A stretch of 64,000 nt of DNA, from assembly GCA_900129675.1 (NCBI GenBank), contig FSRD01000001.1, positions 4,949,501 to 5,013,500 on the forward strand, written 5' to 3'. Below the pieces are notes generated by a model. That model saw only the letters and a list, made by a program, of their open reading frames with translations, made no database searches and had not been told where the DNA came from. How positions within the stretch are numbered: the first letter of the stretch is position 1; the number at the start of each line of letters is the position of its first letter. Shown here piece by piece: positions 20,746-29,373 of this stretch. Source of the DNA: Bradyrhizobium erythrophlei (GTDB lineage: Bacteria; Pseudomonadota; Alphaproteobacteria; Rhizobiales; Xanthobacteraceae). The position numbers were made by a program, and so were the translations under genes.

Positions 20746-21231
20746 ATGAAAACGCTAAATCGAACCGGCATCGCGCTCGTCGCGACGCTGCTTCTGTCGG
20801 TCACGGCTTTAGCCAGCGAGGGGCCTCCGGATCAGCATCACGAAGGCTCGTTTTCGGCCGGCCAGCCGGGCGACGCGACAAAGCCGTCCAGGATCGTTCA
20901 GGTCACGATGATCGAATCCGACGGCAAGATGCTGTTCTTGCCGAACAGGGTGGAGGTCAAGAAGGATGAGCAGGTCAAGTTCATGCTGCGCAACAACGGC
21001 GAACTCGTCCACGAATTCATACTGGCGACCACTGCCGAAAATCTCAAGCACGCCGAGTCCATGAAGAAGAATCCGGACATGGAACACGACGATGCGAACG
21101 GTAAGCGTCTTGCCCCGAAGCAGACCGACGAGATCGTGTGGAAATTCAGCAAGGCCGGCGACTTCGAATATTCCTGCCTGATCCCGGGTCACCGGGAGGC
21201 AGGAATGATCGGAACGATCGTCGTCAGATAA
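20746..21231 (+). CDS. Cupredoxin-like copper-binding protein
   Basis: 161 residues with a cleavable signal (ALVATLLLSVTALAS) and a plastocyanin/azurin-type fold. Type-1 ligands are visible as His in GELVHEF and Cys-His-Met in YSCLIPGHREAGM. It probably carries electrons or copper in the periplasm for the adjacent multicopper oxidase. Gene order and the 30-base gap support an operon. Confidence 0.88.
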   Translation: MKTLNRTGIALVATLLLSVTALASEGPPDQHHEGSFSAGQPGDATKPSRIVQVTMIESDGKMLFLPNRVEVKKDEQVKFMLRNNGELVHEFILATTAENLKHAESMKKNPDMEHDDANGKRLAPKQTDEIVWKFSKAGDFEYSCLIPGHREAGMIGTIVVR

Positions 21232-21266
21232 CGCACACCAAACCCAATCTCACGAAAGGAAAGAAA

Positions 21267-21569
21267 ATGAAGCTCAACAAACTCGCAGCAGTAGCACTCG
21301 CACTCTCCGTCTTCGCTTCGTCGGCGGCATCCGCCCAGGACGAGATGGTCAAGGGCGTGGTGAAGAAGATCGACGCGGGCGCCGGGAAAATTACGCTGAC
21401 TAGCGGGCCGATCAAGAGCCTGGATATGGACGAAGACAACATGACGATGGTGTTCCGCGTCAAGGATCCCGCGATGCTCAAGCAGGCGAAGGTCGGAGAC
21501 AAGGTGCAGTTCGAAGCCGGGCGAGTAAACGGGGAGATCGCCGTTACTTCACTTCAGAAATCGAAATAG
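21267..21569 (+). CDS. CusF-like periplasmic copper-binding protein with altered site
   Basis: 100 residues with a signal peptide (to about residue 23) and a small OB-fold domain. The CusF Met pair is present in DNMTMVF (M59, M61) and the GPIKSLDM segment aligns with the CusF loop. The His and Trp that complete the CusF Cu(I)/Ag(I) site are not present: Ser stands in place of His and Asp/Glu in place of Trp. Metal binding may therefore differ from Escherichia coli CusF. The start at 21267 has GAAAGGAAAG just upstream. Confidence 0.75.
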   Translation: MKLNKLAAVALALSVFASSAASAQDEMVKGVVKKIDAGAGKITLTSGPIKSLDMDEDNMTMVFRVKDPAMLKQAKVGDKVQFEAGRVNGEIAVTSLQKSK

Positions 21570-21594
21570 CGCCTCACACCGAGAGCCCGACTCG

Positions 21595-21636
21595 ACGAAT
21601 GGCGGGGGCGGCTCGATGCTCGCCCCCGCCATTCGT
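21595..21636 (+). terminator. Perfect 16-bp hairpin after the CusF-like gene
   Basis: ACGAATGGCGGGGGCG (21595-21610) pairs perfectly with CGCCCCCGCCATTCGT (21621-21636) around a 10-base loop. There is no T-run after it, so it may be an RNA-stabilising or attenuating stem rather than a full intrinsic terminator. It separates the CusF-like gene from copC. Confidence 0.6.
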
Positions 21637-21681
21637 GAAAACAAATTTCTTGCACGATCCGAAACATCGAGGAGAGACTGA

Positions 21682-22053
21682 GTGTCGAAGATGATTTCAA
21701 TGGCCGCCGTTGGCGTGATCGCGGCGAGCCTGTTCGGTGGCGCCGCGTATGCCCATCCGGAATTCCAATCGGCTGATCCTGCTCCCGGAGCGGCCACGAC
21801 GACGTCGCCCAAGCAGATACGGATCACGTTCAACGAGAACTTGATCCTAAAAATGTCCGGCGTCGAGGTGAAGGACCAAACCGGCAAAATCATCGCGACT
21901 GGTAAGGTGGCGACCGATCCGACCAACAAGAAATTGCTGGTGGTGCCGGTCAACGAGCAACTGCCGCCAGGCGACTACAAGGTCGAATGGCACGCGGTTT
22001 CCGACGACACCCACCGGGTGAAGGGTAGTTTCTCGTTCAGCGTGGCGCCCTGA
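21682..22053 (+). CDS. copC: CopC-family periplasmic copper-binding protein
   Basis: 123 residues. The signal peptide ends AAYA, leaving an N-terminal His (HPEFQSADP), the first Cu(II) ligand of CopC. The C-terminal DDTHRVKGSFSFSV supplies the usual Asp and His. The beta-sandwich core (PKQIRITFNENL) is typical. A GTG start is used with GGAGAG upstream. It overlaps the copD start, so the two are translationally coupled and act in copper delivery. Confidence 0.9.
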   Translation: MSKMISMAAVGVIAASLFGGAAYAHPEFQSADPAPGAATTTSPKQIRITFNENLILKMSGVEVKDQTGKIIATGKVATDPTNKKLLVVPVNEQLPPGDYKVEWHAVSDDTHRVKGSFSFSVAP

Positions 22054-22985
22054 TGATCGATCTCGGACTCGTCGTCGCGCGGCTTCTGCACTACGCGGCG
22101 GTGACCACGCTCGCCGGTGTGTCGTTTTTTCCGCTGTACGCCTACCCGGCCACCGAACCGAAGGAGCTATCTCGGCGGCGGCAGGCGGTGCTTCGCTCCG
22201 CCGCTGCCGGTGCGTTGCTCAGTGGCCTGCTGTGGTTCATCTGCTCGGTGGCAAACATGAGCGGCACGTGGGCCGGCGTCGCCGATCAGGAGGCGCTTTG
22301 GACGGTATTGAGCGAAACGACTTTCGGCAGCGTTTGGGTGGCGCGAATGGTTCTCGTCGTCGTTATTCTAGGCGTGACGGCCGCGCGTCCGTTATGGATG
22401 GCGATCGCCGGTCGAGATCTGATCACCGCATGTCTCGCGGCGGTCCTGTTGGCGTCGTTGGCGGGAACGGGCCATGCCCAAATCGAGGAAGGCTGGATGA
22501 GCGTGGTCCACGCCGGGTCCGACGCAGCGCACCTTCTGGCCGCAGGCGCATGGCTCGGAGGGCTAGTTCCGCTCGGCTTCATCCTTCTCAACTATTCGAT
22601 CAGGGGCGGCGAGCCGATCGTCGACGTGGATCGGATTTTGCTGCGGTTCTCAAGCATGGGCTACGTCGCGGTGGCGACGCTCGCCGCATCGGGCCTCATA
22701 AATAGCTGGTTCTTGGTCGGTTCGGTCTCCAGCTTGCTGACTACTCTGTACGGGCAGATTCTTCTCGCGAAGGTGGCATTTTTTGCTGCAATGCTCGCGC
22801 TTGCCGCCGCGAACCGATTCTGGCTCGTTCCGCGGATGATCGAGACCCGAGCGGGGCGTTCCGGAGAGCCGGCCGTGTGGCTCGCCAGGTTGCGCTACCA
22901 TGTGCTCGGCGAGCAGTTCTTGGGTCTGATAATCCTTCTGGCCGTTTCCGTGTTGGGAACCATGCGGCCGGCGATCGGTCAGTAA
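22053..22985 (+). CDS. copD: CopD-family copper resistance membrane protein
   Basis: 310-residue inner-membrane protein with about eight hydrophobic helices. CopD features include the N-terminal RLLHYAAVTTLAGVSFFP, HAGSDAAHLLAAGAWLGGL and LRYHVLGEQFLGLIIL, with membrane-embedded His residues. It presumably receives copper from CopC. Its ATG overlaps the copC stop. No P-type ATPase or copper regulator follows. Confidence 0.88.
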   Translation: MIDLGLVVARLLHYAAVTTLAGVSFFPLYAYPATEPKELSRRRQAVLRSAAAGALLSGLLWFICSVANMSGTWAGVADQEALWTVLSETTFGSVWVARMVLVVVILGVTAARPLWMAIAGRDLITACLAAVLLASLAGTGHAQIEEGWMSVVHAGSDAAHLLAAGAWLGGLVPLGFILLNYSIRGGEPIVDVDRILLRFSSMGYVAVATLAASGLINSWFLVGSVSSLLTTLYGQILLAKVAFFAAMLALAAANRFWLVPRMIETRAGRSGEPAVWLARLRYHVLGEQFLGLIILLAVSVLGTMRPAIGQ

Positions 22986-23166
22986 TGAATAGCACCCGCA
23001 GCTGGCCTCTTCCGCCGCCGGCCTTCTCGCCAAAGCAAGCGTTCATGGCCAAATCAGTCTGGCTTTCGGCCAGAATCGTCGGATGAGTGCTGTTGTAGTC
23101 AGCCTAACTCAAATTTATTTCCTGACCGGTGAAAAGACACGAACATTCCGATGTTGGAGCCGGACA

Positions 23167-23415
23167 ATGTTAAAACGTCTTCTTACGATTTGGCTCTTGA
23201 TGCAAGTAATGGCGATATCTGCAACAGCCCAGCGGGTTCAACGATCACGGACAAGAGCTATTGGCCGAGAGAGGGCCAGGCAGAGCACCCAAGACCCCTC
23301 TGAAGGATTTAGTTCTGCGCTCGCATACGACGGATCAGTGTCAGGTTTGCAGCGAGCGGCGAATACCAACGACGGCGATACATGGCGTTATCAGGGCGGC
23401 TCAAAATCCCACTGA
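23167..23415 (+). CDS. Small secreted hypothetical protein
   Basis: 82 residues starting with a signal-like segment (MLKRLLTIWLLMQVMAISAT) and continuing as a basic, Arg-rich chain without recognisable domain. Support is limited to the signal-like start and the open frame; it could be spurious. Confidence 0.3.
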   Translation: MLKRLLTIWLLMQVMAISATAQRVQRSRTRAIGRERARQSTQDPSEGFSSALAYDGSVSGLQRAANTNDGDTWRYQGGSKSH

Positions 23416-23480
23416 TGTCCGCACCGGCTTGAAGCGCAAAGGGTTGCGGACAGATCGACCTCCGCAACCTGATTCAGGCT

Positions 23481-23855
23481 CTAGCGATCGACCCCGAACG
23501 AATACTCGCCCTTCACGCGGTGGGTATCTTCGGAAACAGCATGCCAGGTGACCGTATAACGTCCCGCCACCAACGGCGCCGGCAGGGGAACGACGAGCTG
23601 CCTTCGATCCCCTGGATCATTCACCGGCACGCCAGTGGTGATGGTTTTCCCGGCTTCGTCCTTGAGCTCGAGGCCAGAAAACTTCGCTATCACGCCCTCG
23701 CTGAAGTTCAGCTTGATTTCCTCAGGGGAGACCTTGCTCGAAACATCGGAGGCCGGGCTAACAGACTTCAGTTTCAGATGAGCATCGGCCGAAGTGGCAA
23801 GCGCGCCAATCGCCAGAACCGCGAGAGCAGCTATCGCTATCGTATTGCGCGACAT
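23481..23855 (-). CDS. Second CopC-family protein
   Basis: 124 residues, opposite strand to the copper series. The signal peptide ends TSADA, leaving an N-terminal His (HLKLKSVSP). The body aligns with the other CopC (EEIKLNFSEGVIAKFSGLEL) and ends SEDTHRVKGEYSFGV, with the same Asp/His pair. The start is taken at MSRNTIAIA; an eight-codon upstream extension lacks signal character. It may act as an extra periplasmic copper carrier. Confidence 0.85.
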   Translation of the reverse strand: MSRNTIAIAALAVLAIGALATSADAHLKLKSVSPASDVSSKVSPEEIKLNFSEGVIAKFSGLELKDEAGKTITTGVPVNDPGDRRQLVVPLPAPLVAGRYTVTWHAVSEDTHRVKGEYSFGVDR

Positions 23856-23906
23856 TTCATTCCTCCTTGTTCGTAGCATCCAAACGGTTCTCTCGCTCGG
23901 GTGCCG

Positions 23907-24197
23907 CTACCAACCCCGATAGCCGTAGCCATAATAGCTAGGCTGCGAATAATACCGGTATCGCGGATATCCATGGGCATCGTCATGAAGATCCCGAAGG
24001 GCGCGATGATAGGCACGGTGCTCACCACGACTGTAGAAACCGTACTCGTGGGCGCGTTCGTGCGCGTCAGACAATTGGTCGTGGAACCGATCGTGAGCGC
24101 TATAACCATAGTCTTCATCATCGTGAGCAAATGCGGGCACCACGGGCAAACTCAACAATAGCGCGGCAGCCACTAGAAGAGCTTTTCTTACGGTCAT
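23907..24197 (-). CDS. Secreted His/Tyr-rich hypothetical protein
   Basis: About 96 residues. A signal peptide (KALLVAAALLLSLPVVPAFA) precedes a short acidic/His-rich region (HDDEDYGYSAHDRFHD) and a Tyr/Gly-rich tail (YYSQPSYYGYGYRGW). Two in-frame ATGs lie six bases apart; the second (24197) has GAAGGGAG at good spacing. No family recognised; its position beside copC suggests the same regulon. Confidence 0.55.
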   Translation of the reverse strand: MTVRKALLVAAALLLSLPVVPAFAHDDEDYGYSAHDRFHDQLSDAHERAHEYGFYSRGEHRAYHRALRDLHDDAHGYPRYRYYSQPSYYGYGYRGW

Positions 24198-24392
24198 GGT
24201 CATCTCCCTTCGCTGTGTAAACCCAACGCGGCCAGGCGCTATGGGGTTCACTGACTTTCAGTTCTAGGTGGAGAACTTAAGCGGGTTGATATGAACCCCA
24301 GCCGAACAGGCAGTTCAGCGACCGTTTATTTCGAGCTTCTCAATCTCGGTCGCCACCGGATTGCCACAGAACCGCCACGCCATAGAAGTGCC

Positions 24393-24870
24393 TTACCGCG
24401 ATGTCAGATGGCGGCGGACCAGTCGGTACTCGTGCCAGATCAATCCCATCACGATAACATCGAAGACCGTCAACACGATGAGACCGACGCCGTGCGTGTA
24501 CGAGAAGCGGTAGAGCTGGTAGACGATGAAGAGGCCAAGCACGACAAGAGAAACAGGATAGGCCCAGAGCTTGTTTCGAAGCAGACCGGCGACGAGCAAC
24601 AGCTTAATGACGCCATGGCTGAGCAGATAGAACGCATAGAAGCGCTGGGTGCTGACGGTTAAATTTCTGCGCCAGGCTTAGGAGATGTGTTGCAACGAAG
24701 TCATTTGGATCTTCAATCAGTTCTTCCTGGGAGAGGGCATTGACCAGATTTGTGATGGCGCTTGTGCTGACGAAGGTCAATACAAGGCCGCCGATGCACT
24801 CGATTAACGCATGAGCCCCCTTCAGGAGAACACTGATCTCAAAAATCTGGCGGACACGGCGTTCGTTCAT
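24393..24870 (-). pseudogene. DUF2127 membrane protein, frameshifted
   Basis: The N-terminal part starts MNERRVRQIFEISVLLKGAH and reads to LLSLAQKFN, then goes off frame to a stop at 24604. Continuation LTVSTQRFYAFYLLSHGVIK and LLVAGLLRNKLWAYP lies in the neighbouring frame and ends at 24393. Together they form one DUF2127 protein of about 158 residues with several transmembrane helices. The shift is at AAATTTAACC, a net gain of one base (or loss of two). It is broken unless this is a sequencing error or programmed slip. Confidence 0.75.
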
Positions 24871-24916
24871 GCATTCCTCGAGTGAACCATTAAGGCAGAG
24901 AAAGCGAACGATATAG

Positions 24917-25459
24917 ATGGATCAGGCCATCACGCAGTGGATCAATTCCTTCGCCGCCAGCAACGTCCTGTTGGATTCCGCCATGATTGCGGCCACCAAC
25001 GTTGGCGTTCCGCTGCTCGTTGCCCTCGTTGTCGGCCAATGGTGGAGCAAGGTCGATCGGACGCATGTCCGGCATACCTGCATTGCCGCAGGGCTGTCCT
25101 TTCTGATCGGGCTTGGCCTCAATCAGATCATCCTCCTGTTCGTCCACCGGGTCCGGCCGTACGACGCCGGTTTCAGCAATCTGATCATTTCCAAGAGCCC
25201 TGACTGGTCGTTTCCATCCGATCACGCCACAGCATCGATCGCCATTGTCGCGACGTTTGCCCTTCACGGCTTGCCCCGCCGCGCATTTGTCTTCGGACTT
25301 CTGGCATTGTTGATCTGCTGGTCACGCGTTTTTGTCGGCACCCACTATCTGACCGATGTCCTCGGCGGCAGCCTCACCGGTGCGGTCGCGGCCATGCTGG
25401 TCTGGGTGTTCTATCGGGAGGGATCCCGGCTCGATCGCCTTGCAACGGGAATCCTCTGA
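24917..25459 (+). CDS. PAP2-family membrane phosphatase
   Basis: 180 residues, five to six helices. The three phosphatase motifs are present: VHRVRP (C1), FPSDHATAS (C2) and SRVFVGTHYLTDVLGG (C3), with catalytic His in C2 and C3. The size matches BcrC-like undecaprenyl-diphosphatases and lipid phosphatases acting on the periplasmic side. It is divergent from the broken DUF2127 gene. Confidence 0.88.
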   Translation: MDQAITQWINSFAASNVLLDSAMIAATNVGVPLLVALVVGQWWSKVDRTHVRHTCIAAGLSFLIGLGLNQIILLFVHRVRPYDAGFSNLIISKSPDWSFPSDHATASIAIVATFALHGLPRRAFVFGLLALLICWSRVFVGTHYLTDVLGGSLTGAVAAMLVWVFYREGSRLDRLATGIL

Positions 25460-25557
25460 CTAACGAGGCCAAGCCGAGCGCCCGCACTCCGCCGGGAATT
25501 CTCGCCACATCCCGGCGGACTTTTGGCCGGCGCGTTGTTGTTCGGCACGTGAATCCA

Positions 25558-26127
25558 TCATGACGGCTTGGCAGTCCGTGGAGATGGACGGTTCTCGTCC
25601 TGTTCATCGAAGACCTGCTGAGCGTAGGCGTCGAGCAGCGTCTCGCAACCACGTAGCCGTTCCGCCGCTTCGTCAGCCAGCGTTGCGCCGTAAAAATCGA
25701 GCTTCCTGATCTTTTCCAGCCAGCCCTGGAGCTTCTTCAGGTCGGTGTCTTCTTCCTCAAGCTCGGCATAGGTAAATTTTTTGATCGCGATCTCCTTGGC
25801 GATCTCAGCTTCGAAATCGGCGCATCGACCGAGAAATTCGCGATACTGTTCGTCTCGGTCCTCCTTGAAGCGGGCAACAACTTTCTCCTCCTGTCCTCGG
25901 TCCAGTGCGACCGTCTCCAGGATCACCGCTTCACCGTTCATCTCATGGATGTCGTTCTCCATCATCTTCAACTGGCGAACGTGATCGTCGGTCTTTGGCA
26001 GCAAGCAGATGCCGTTCTGCAGATAAACCGCGCCCAATGCCTTGATCTTCCGCCAGAGCGCAATGCGCTTCTTGGCGGGCTCGGGCGGGACCTTATAGGT
26101 CAGCAGGAGCCAAGAGTTGACGGGCAT
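25558..26127 (-). CDS. chrB: ChrB N-terminal-domain protein
   Basis: 189 residues matching the N-terminal domain of chromate-resistance protein ChrB (NSWLLLTYKVPPEPAKKR, AVYLQNGICLLPKTD, ALDRGQEEKVVARFKEDRDE). The C-terminal ChrB domain found in full proteins is absent, and no chromate transporter ChrA is nearby. The start is MPVNSW; the open frame extends upstream over the divergent promoter. It may be a sensor or regulator for the divergent ABC exporter, but that is inferred only from position. Confidence 0.75.
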   Translation of the reverse strand: MPVNSWLLLTYKVPPEPAKKRIALWRKIKALGAVYLQNGICLLPKTDDHVRQLKMMENDIHEMNGEAVILETVALDRGQEEKVVARFKEDRDEQYREFLGRCADFEAEIAKEIAIKKFTYAELEEEDTDLKKLQGWLEKIRKLDFYGATLADEAAERLRGCETLLDAYAQQVFDEQDENRPSPRTAKPS

Positions 26128-26201
26128 CGGTGCAAATGTAATGTAACAGCCGTAACAATACAAGCGTACTGACAGATCCGATCCCGGCAGGGCCGCATTC
26201 T

Positions 26202-26960
26202 GTGGAGGCAAAGATCATCACGGGCGCTCCACCTGATAATTCGCAATCGACGCATGACCTGGCAGTTCATTGCCTAGGGGTTACCAAGTCTTATGGGACA
26301 GGCGACGCAATGGTGAGTGCATTGCGCGGCGTCGACATCGACGTCCGGCGCGGTGAACTACTGATGATCGTCGGACCATCGGGATGCGGAAAGACAACTT
26401 TGATTTCTATCATCGCGGCGATCCTCGATCAGGACGCCGGTCGATGCGAAGTGGTCGGCCGCGACCTACAGCGCATGGACCCCAGGGAACGCGCGCACTT
26501 TCGAGGCTCGTCAATTGGCTTCGTCTTCCAGGTTTTCAACCTGCTGCCTGCTCTTACGGCGATCGAAAATGTTGCCGTGCCGCTGCTGATTAAAGGCGTC
26601 TCCTGGAAGCAAGCAGAATCCCGCGCCAGAGAAGTTCTCCAACTGGTCGGGCTCGGGCACCGTCTGGGCGCACTTCCTGCGCAACTCAGCGGAGGCCAGC
26701 AGCAACGGGTAGCGATTGCGCGCGCGTTGGTGCACGATCCGAAGCTGATAGTCTGCGACGAGCCGACCAGCAGCCTCGATCACGAAACCGGGCACGCGAT
26801 GATGTCGGTCATACGGGACGTTGCGAAGAGTCCTGGCCGCGCCGTGATCGTGGTAACCCACGATAGTCGCATCTTCGAGTTCGCCGATCGTATTGCGCGG
26901 ATGGATGATGGAAAGATCGTTGAATTGATGGGTAGCGAGAGAAGAGAGCATGTACAATGA
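26202..26960 (+). CDS. ABC transporter ATP-binding protein (DevA/MacB-like)
   Basis: 252 residues with Walker A GPSGCGKTT, Q-loop region FVFQVFNLLPALTA, signature LSGGQQQRVAIARAL, Walker B LIVCDEPTSSLD and H-loop VTHDSRIFEF. Similar to LolD/MacB/DevA ATPases driving FtsX-like permeases. GTG start. Its stop overlaps the next gene (ATGA), so the three downstream genes form one unit. Confidence 0.92.
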   Translation: MEAKIITGAPPDNSQSTHDLAVHCLGVTKSYGTGDAMVSALRGVDIDVRRGELLMIVGPSGCGKTTLISIIAAILDQDAGRCEVVGRDLQRMDPRERAHFRGSSIGFVFQVFNLLPALTAIENVAVPLLIKGVSWKQAESRAREVLQLVGLGHRLGALPAQLSGGQQQRVAIARALVHDPKLIVCDEPTSSLDHETGHAMMSVIRDVAKSPGRAVIVVTHDSRIFEFADRIARMDDGKIVELMGSERREHVQ

Positions 26961-27946
26961 TGAACAAGTACGCGCTCCCGCTCTTGGCTGTTGTCGGATT
27001 GGCAATCGCCATTGGCGCGGTTCTCCGAGGCAATGAAACCCCCTCGATCGACCTACCACCTGTCCAGGCGACGAAAGTGCCTTTTGCCTCGTATGTTGCT
27101 GGGGCGGGCATAATCGAAGCCAGCACCGAAAATATTGCCATCGGCACACCGGTGGCTGGCATTGTTACGGCGATCTACGTCAAATGGAACGATGGGGTCA
27201 ACGTCGGCGACCCTCTGTTCAAGATCGACGACCGGGACCTGCAAGGTCAGCTCTTGCTCGCGACAGCCAAAGTCAAGGAGGCTGACGCAAATCTGGCGAA
27301 AGCGAATTACCTGCTCAAGTTAGGCGAAGGTTTGAGCGTCGGGAGCTCGATCAGCGCGCTAGACAAGGAGAACCGTCGCTTTGATGTGGCAATAAAAGAG
27401 GCGGGCCTCGCGTCGGCGACTGCGCAAGTTGAGCAGATTAAGATTGAAATCGAACGCCGCACGATCCGTGCTCCGGTGACAGGTCGTATCCTCCAGATCA
27501 AGACGCGGTTGGGCGAGTTTGCACAGAGCGGCGCTCTCACCACGCCACTGATGCTGCTGGGCGACGATTCTCGGTTGCATCTACGCGTTGACATTGATGA
27601 GAACGACGCCTGGCGAGTTCAATCAGGCGCAAACGCGACGGCGTTCGTGCGCAGTAATCCAACGCTGGGAACGCCTTTGAAGTTTGAGCGCTTCGAGCCA
27701 TACGTGGTCCCGAAAGTGTCGTTGACCGGGCAAAGCACCGAGCGGACCGACACGCGGGTGTTGCAGGTCATTTACAGTTTCGAACCAAGGTCACTGCCTG
27801 TCTATGTCGGCCAGCAGATGGATGCATACATCGAGGCTCCCCCTGTTGCCGGACCCAACGCACCGGCGCCCCGGTCGTCGGGGAATCTTCCCTACGACGG
27901 CGCGGGAGCAGCTTCAAAACTTCAGTCTCGCGCCGGGAAGCTCTAG
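26957..27946 (+). CDS. Periplasmic adaptor of the ABC exporter (DevB/HlyD-like)
   Basis: 329 residues with an N-terminal membrane anchor (LPLLAVVGLAIAIGAVL), lipoyl halves (GTPVAGIVTAIYVKWNDG and IRAPVTGRILQIKTRLGE) and a coiled-coil between them. Beta-barrel residues follow (LHLRVDIDENDAWRV). It would bridge the FtsX-type permease to an outer-membrane channel. It is coupled by overlap with the ATPase gene and directly abuts the permease gene. Confidence 0.88.
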   Translation: MMNKYALPLLAVVGLAIAIGAVLRGNETPSIDLPPVQATKVPFASYVAGAGIIEASTENIAIGTPVAGIVTAIYVKWNDGVNVGDPLFKIDDRDLQGQLLLATAKVKEADANLAKANYLLKLGEGLSVGSSISALDKENRRFDVAIKEAGLASATAQVEQIKIEIERRTIRAPVTGRILQIKTRLGEFAQSGALTTPLMLLGDDSRLHLRVDIDENDAWRVQSGANATAFVRSNPTLGTPLKFERFEPYVVPKVSLTGQSTERTDTRVLQVIYSFEPRSLPVYVGQQMDAYIEAPPVAGPNAPAPRSSGNLPYDGAGAASKLQSRAGKL

Positions 27947-29140
27947 ATGCTCCGCGTGGCCTTGAAAATGCTAATCGGCGACCGGGCCAAGTATGTGGGG
28001 CTACTGTTTGGCATCACGTTCATGTCGTTCCTTGTCACCTTTGCTGCGTCATACTTTTGCGGCTTTATGACGCGCGGGTTTGCTCTCATCTCCGAGAACC
28101 CGGCAGTGGACGTGTGGGTCATGGACCCTGCGGTCAATTCGACCGAGCACACGACGAATTTGCCCGCATCGGCGTTGGATCGCGTCCGCAGCGTTGAGGG
28201 CGTTCGGTCGGCCGTTCCGCTCGCATTGGCCGTCGCCGATGTACATTTCCCGAACGGACGATTTCAGTCGTTTCAGGTCATCGGGATCGACGATGCGACG
28301 TTCTCGAGTTTGCCTCCGCTAAAGGACAACACATCACCTGCCGTTCTCAGAACTCCTGACGCAGCATTAGTCGATCCAGGTGGAACCGAGGGCAAGCTCC
28401 GGACACCGCTTCTGCTGGAGGACCAATGGCCTCGCTCACCGCGTCTCGACGTGCCGACCCGTACGCTGGCTGTTGGTGATGAGCTTTTGGTGAATGATCA
28501 TCGTATTAGGATTGCCGGCCTGTCGAATGCTTTGCCGCGGTATCCGCCACGGCCGCTACTCTATACAACCTACTCGAACGCCCTTCGCATCCTGCTGCCC
28601 GAACGGCACCGATTAACTTTCGTGCTTGTGGCCACCGCTCCCGGCGTTAGCCCAAGCGAACTGGCGACCCGCATCAAGGTGCAGACGGGTTTGCGGGCAC
28701 GTTCCGCGGAGGACTTCAAAGCCGATACAGTTCGGTGGTTCTTGGCTAATTCAGAAGACGTCGGCGATATCGCGGCCATGCTCTCTCTGGCAATGTCGGT
28801 CGGCTTCGGGGTTACCGGCGTGATGCTCTACATGTTCACAGCAGAGAACCTTAAGCAGTACGCCGTGCTCAAAGCAATGGGAGCAACCTCTGGGTTGCTA
28901 CTGACAATGATTTTTGTGCAGGTCGGTCTCTGCGCACTTCTCGGCACCGCGTTCGGGATCGGACTCTGCGGCCTAGTTGGTCAGATTCTGGCCGACACTG
29001 CCGGCTATCCTTTTCGCATGATGTGGTTTACGCCCCCGATAACCGGTGTGATGGTTTTGCTGGTCAGCACTGTGGCTGCGGCAATTAGTGCTCGTCCGGT
29101 ACTGAAACTGTCGCCTGGGTTGGTTTTCGCCGGACGTTAG
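27947..29140 (+). CDS. FtsX-like ABC permease (DevC type)
   Basis: 397 residues with one N-terminal helix (YVGLLFGITFMSFLVTFAAS), a large periplasmic domain (about residues 45-270) and three C-terminal helices containing ENLKQYAVLKAMGAT, the characteristic FtsX/DevC coupling segment. Full length. With the two preceding genes it forms a DevBCA-like exporter, a type best known from cyanobacterial glycolipid export but common in proteobacteria with unknown substrates. Confidence 0.88.
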   Translation: MLRVALKMLIGDRAKYVGLLFGITFMSFLVTFAASYFCGFMTRGFALISENPAVDVWVMDPAVNSTEHTTNLPASALDRVRSVEGVRSAVPLALAVADVHFPNGRFQSFQVIGIDDATFSSLPPLKDNTSPAVLRTPDAALVDPGGTEGKLRTPLLLEDQWPRSPRLDVPTRTLAVGDELLVNDHRIRIAGLSNALPRYPPRPLLYTTYSNALRILLPERHRLTFVLVATAPGVSPSELATRIKVQTGLRARSAEDFKADTVRWFLANSEDVGDIAAMLSLAMSVGFGVTGVMLYMFTAENLKQYAVLKAMGATSGLLLTMIFVQVGLCALLGTAFGIGLCGLVGQILADTAGYPFRMMWFTPPITGVMVLLVSTVAAAISARPVLKLSPGLVFAGR

Positions 29141-29179
29141 TAGGAACGTCGCCGCCGTGCGTTGGGGCGCGACGCGCGC

Positions 29180-29335
29180 GTGGCTGAAACGTCCGTCACA
29201 TGGAACTACAAGACTTGGCTCAATATCGTGTTTCTCATACTCGCCGGATTGCTCGTCTCGCGATTCCTGAAAACCGGCGGCCCGGCGATGCTGCGCATAA
29301 TGAAGAGACCTGCTGGGATCGGGCACGTCCACTAG
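29180..29335 (+). pseudogene. C-terminal relic of a permease (YraQ/DUF318-like)
   Basis: An open stretch directly after the DevC-like gene encodes KTWLNIVFLILAGLLVSRFL followed by KTGGPAMLRIMKRP and a stop. It resembles the last helix and tail of YraQ-type permeases as I recall them. There is no start codon or upstream body, so it is a deletion remnant. Confidence 0.4.
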
Positions 29336-29373
29336 AATTGTCAATTGAGCTACTTGAGACTAGGTGCTCCCCG

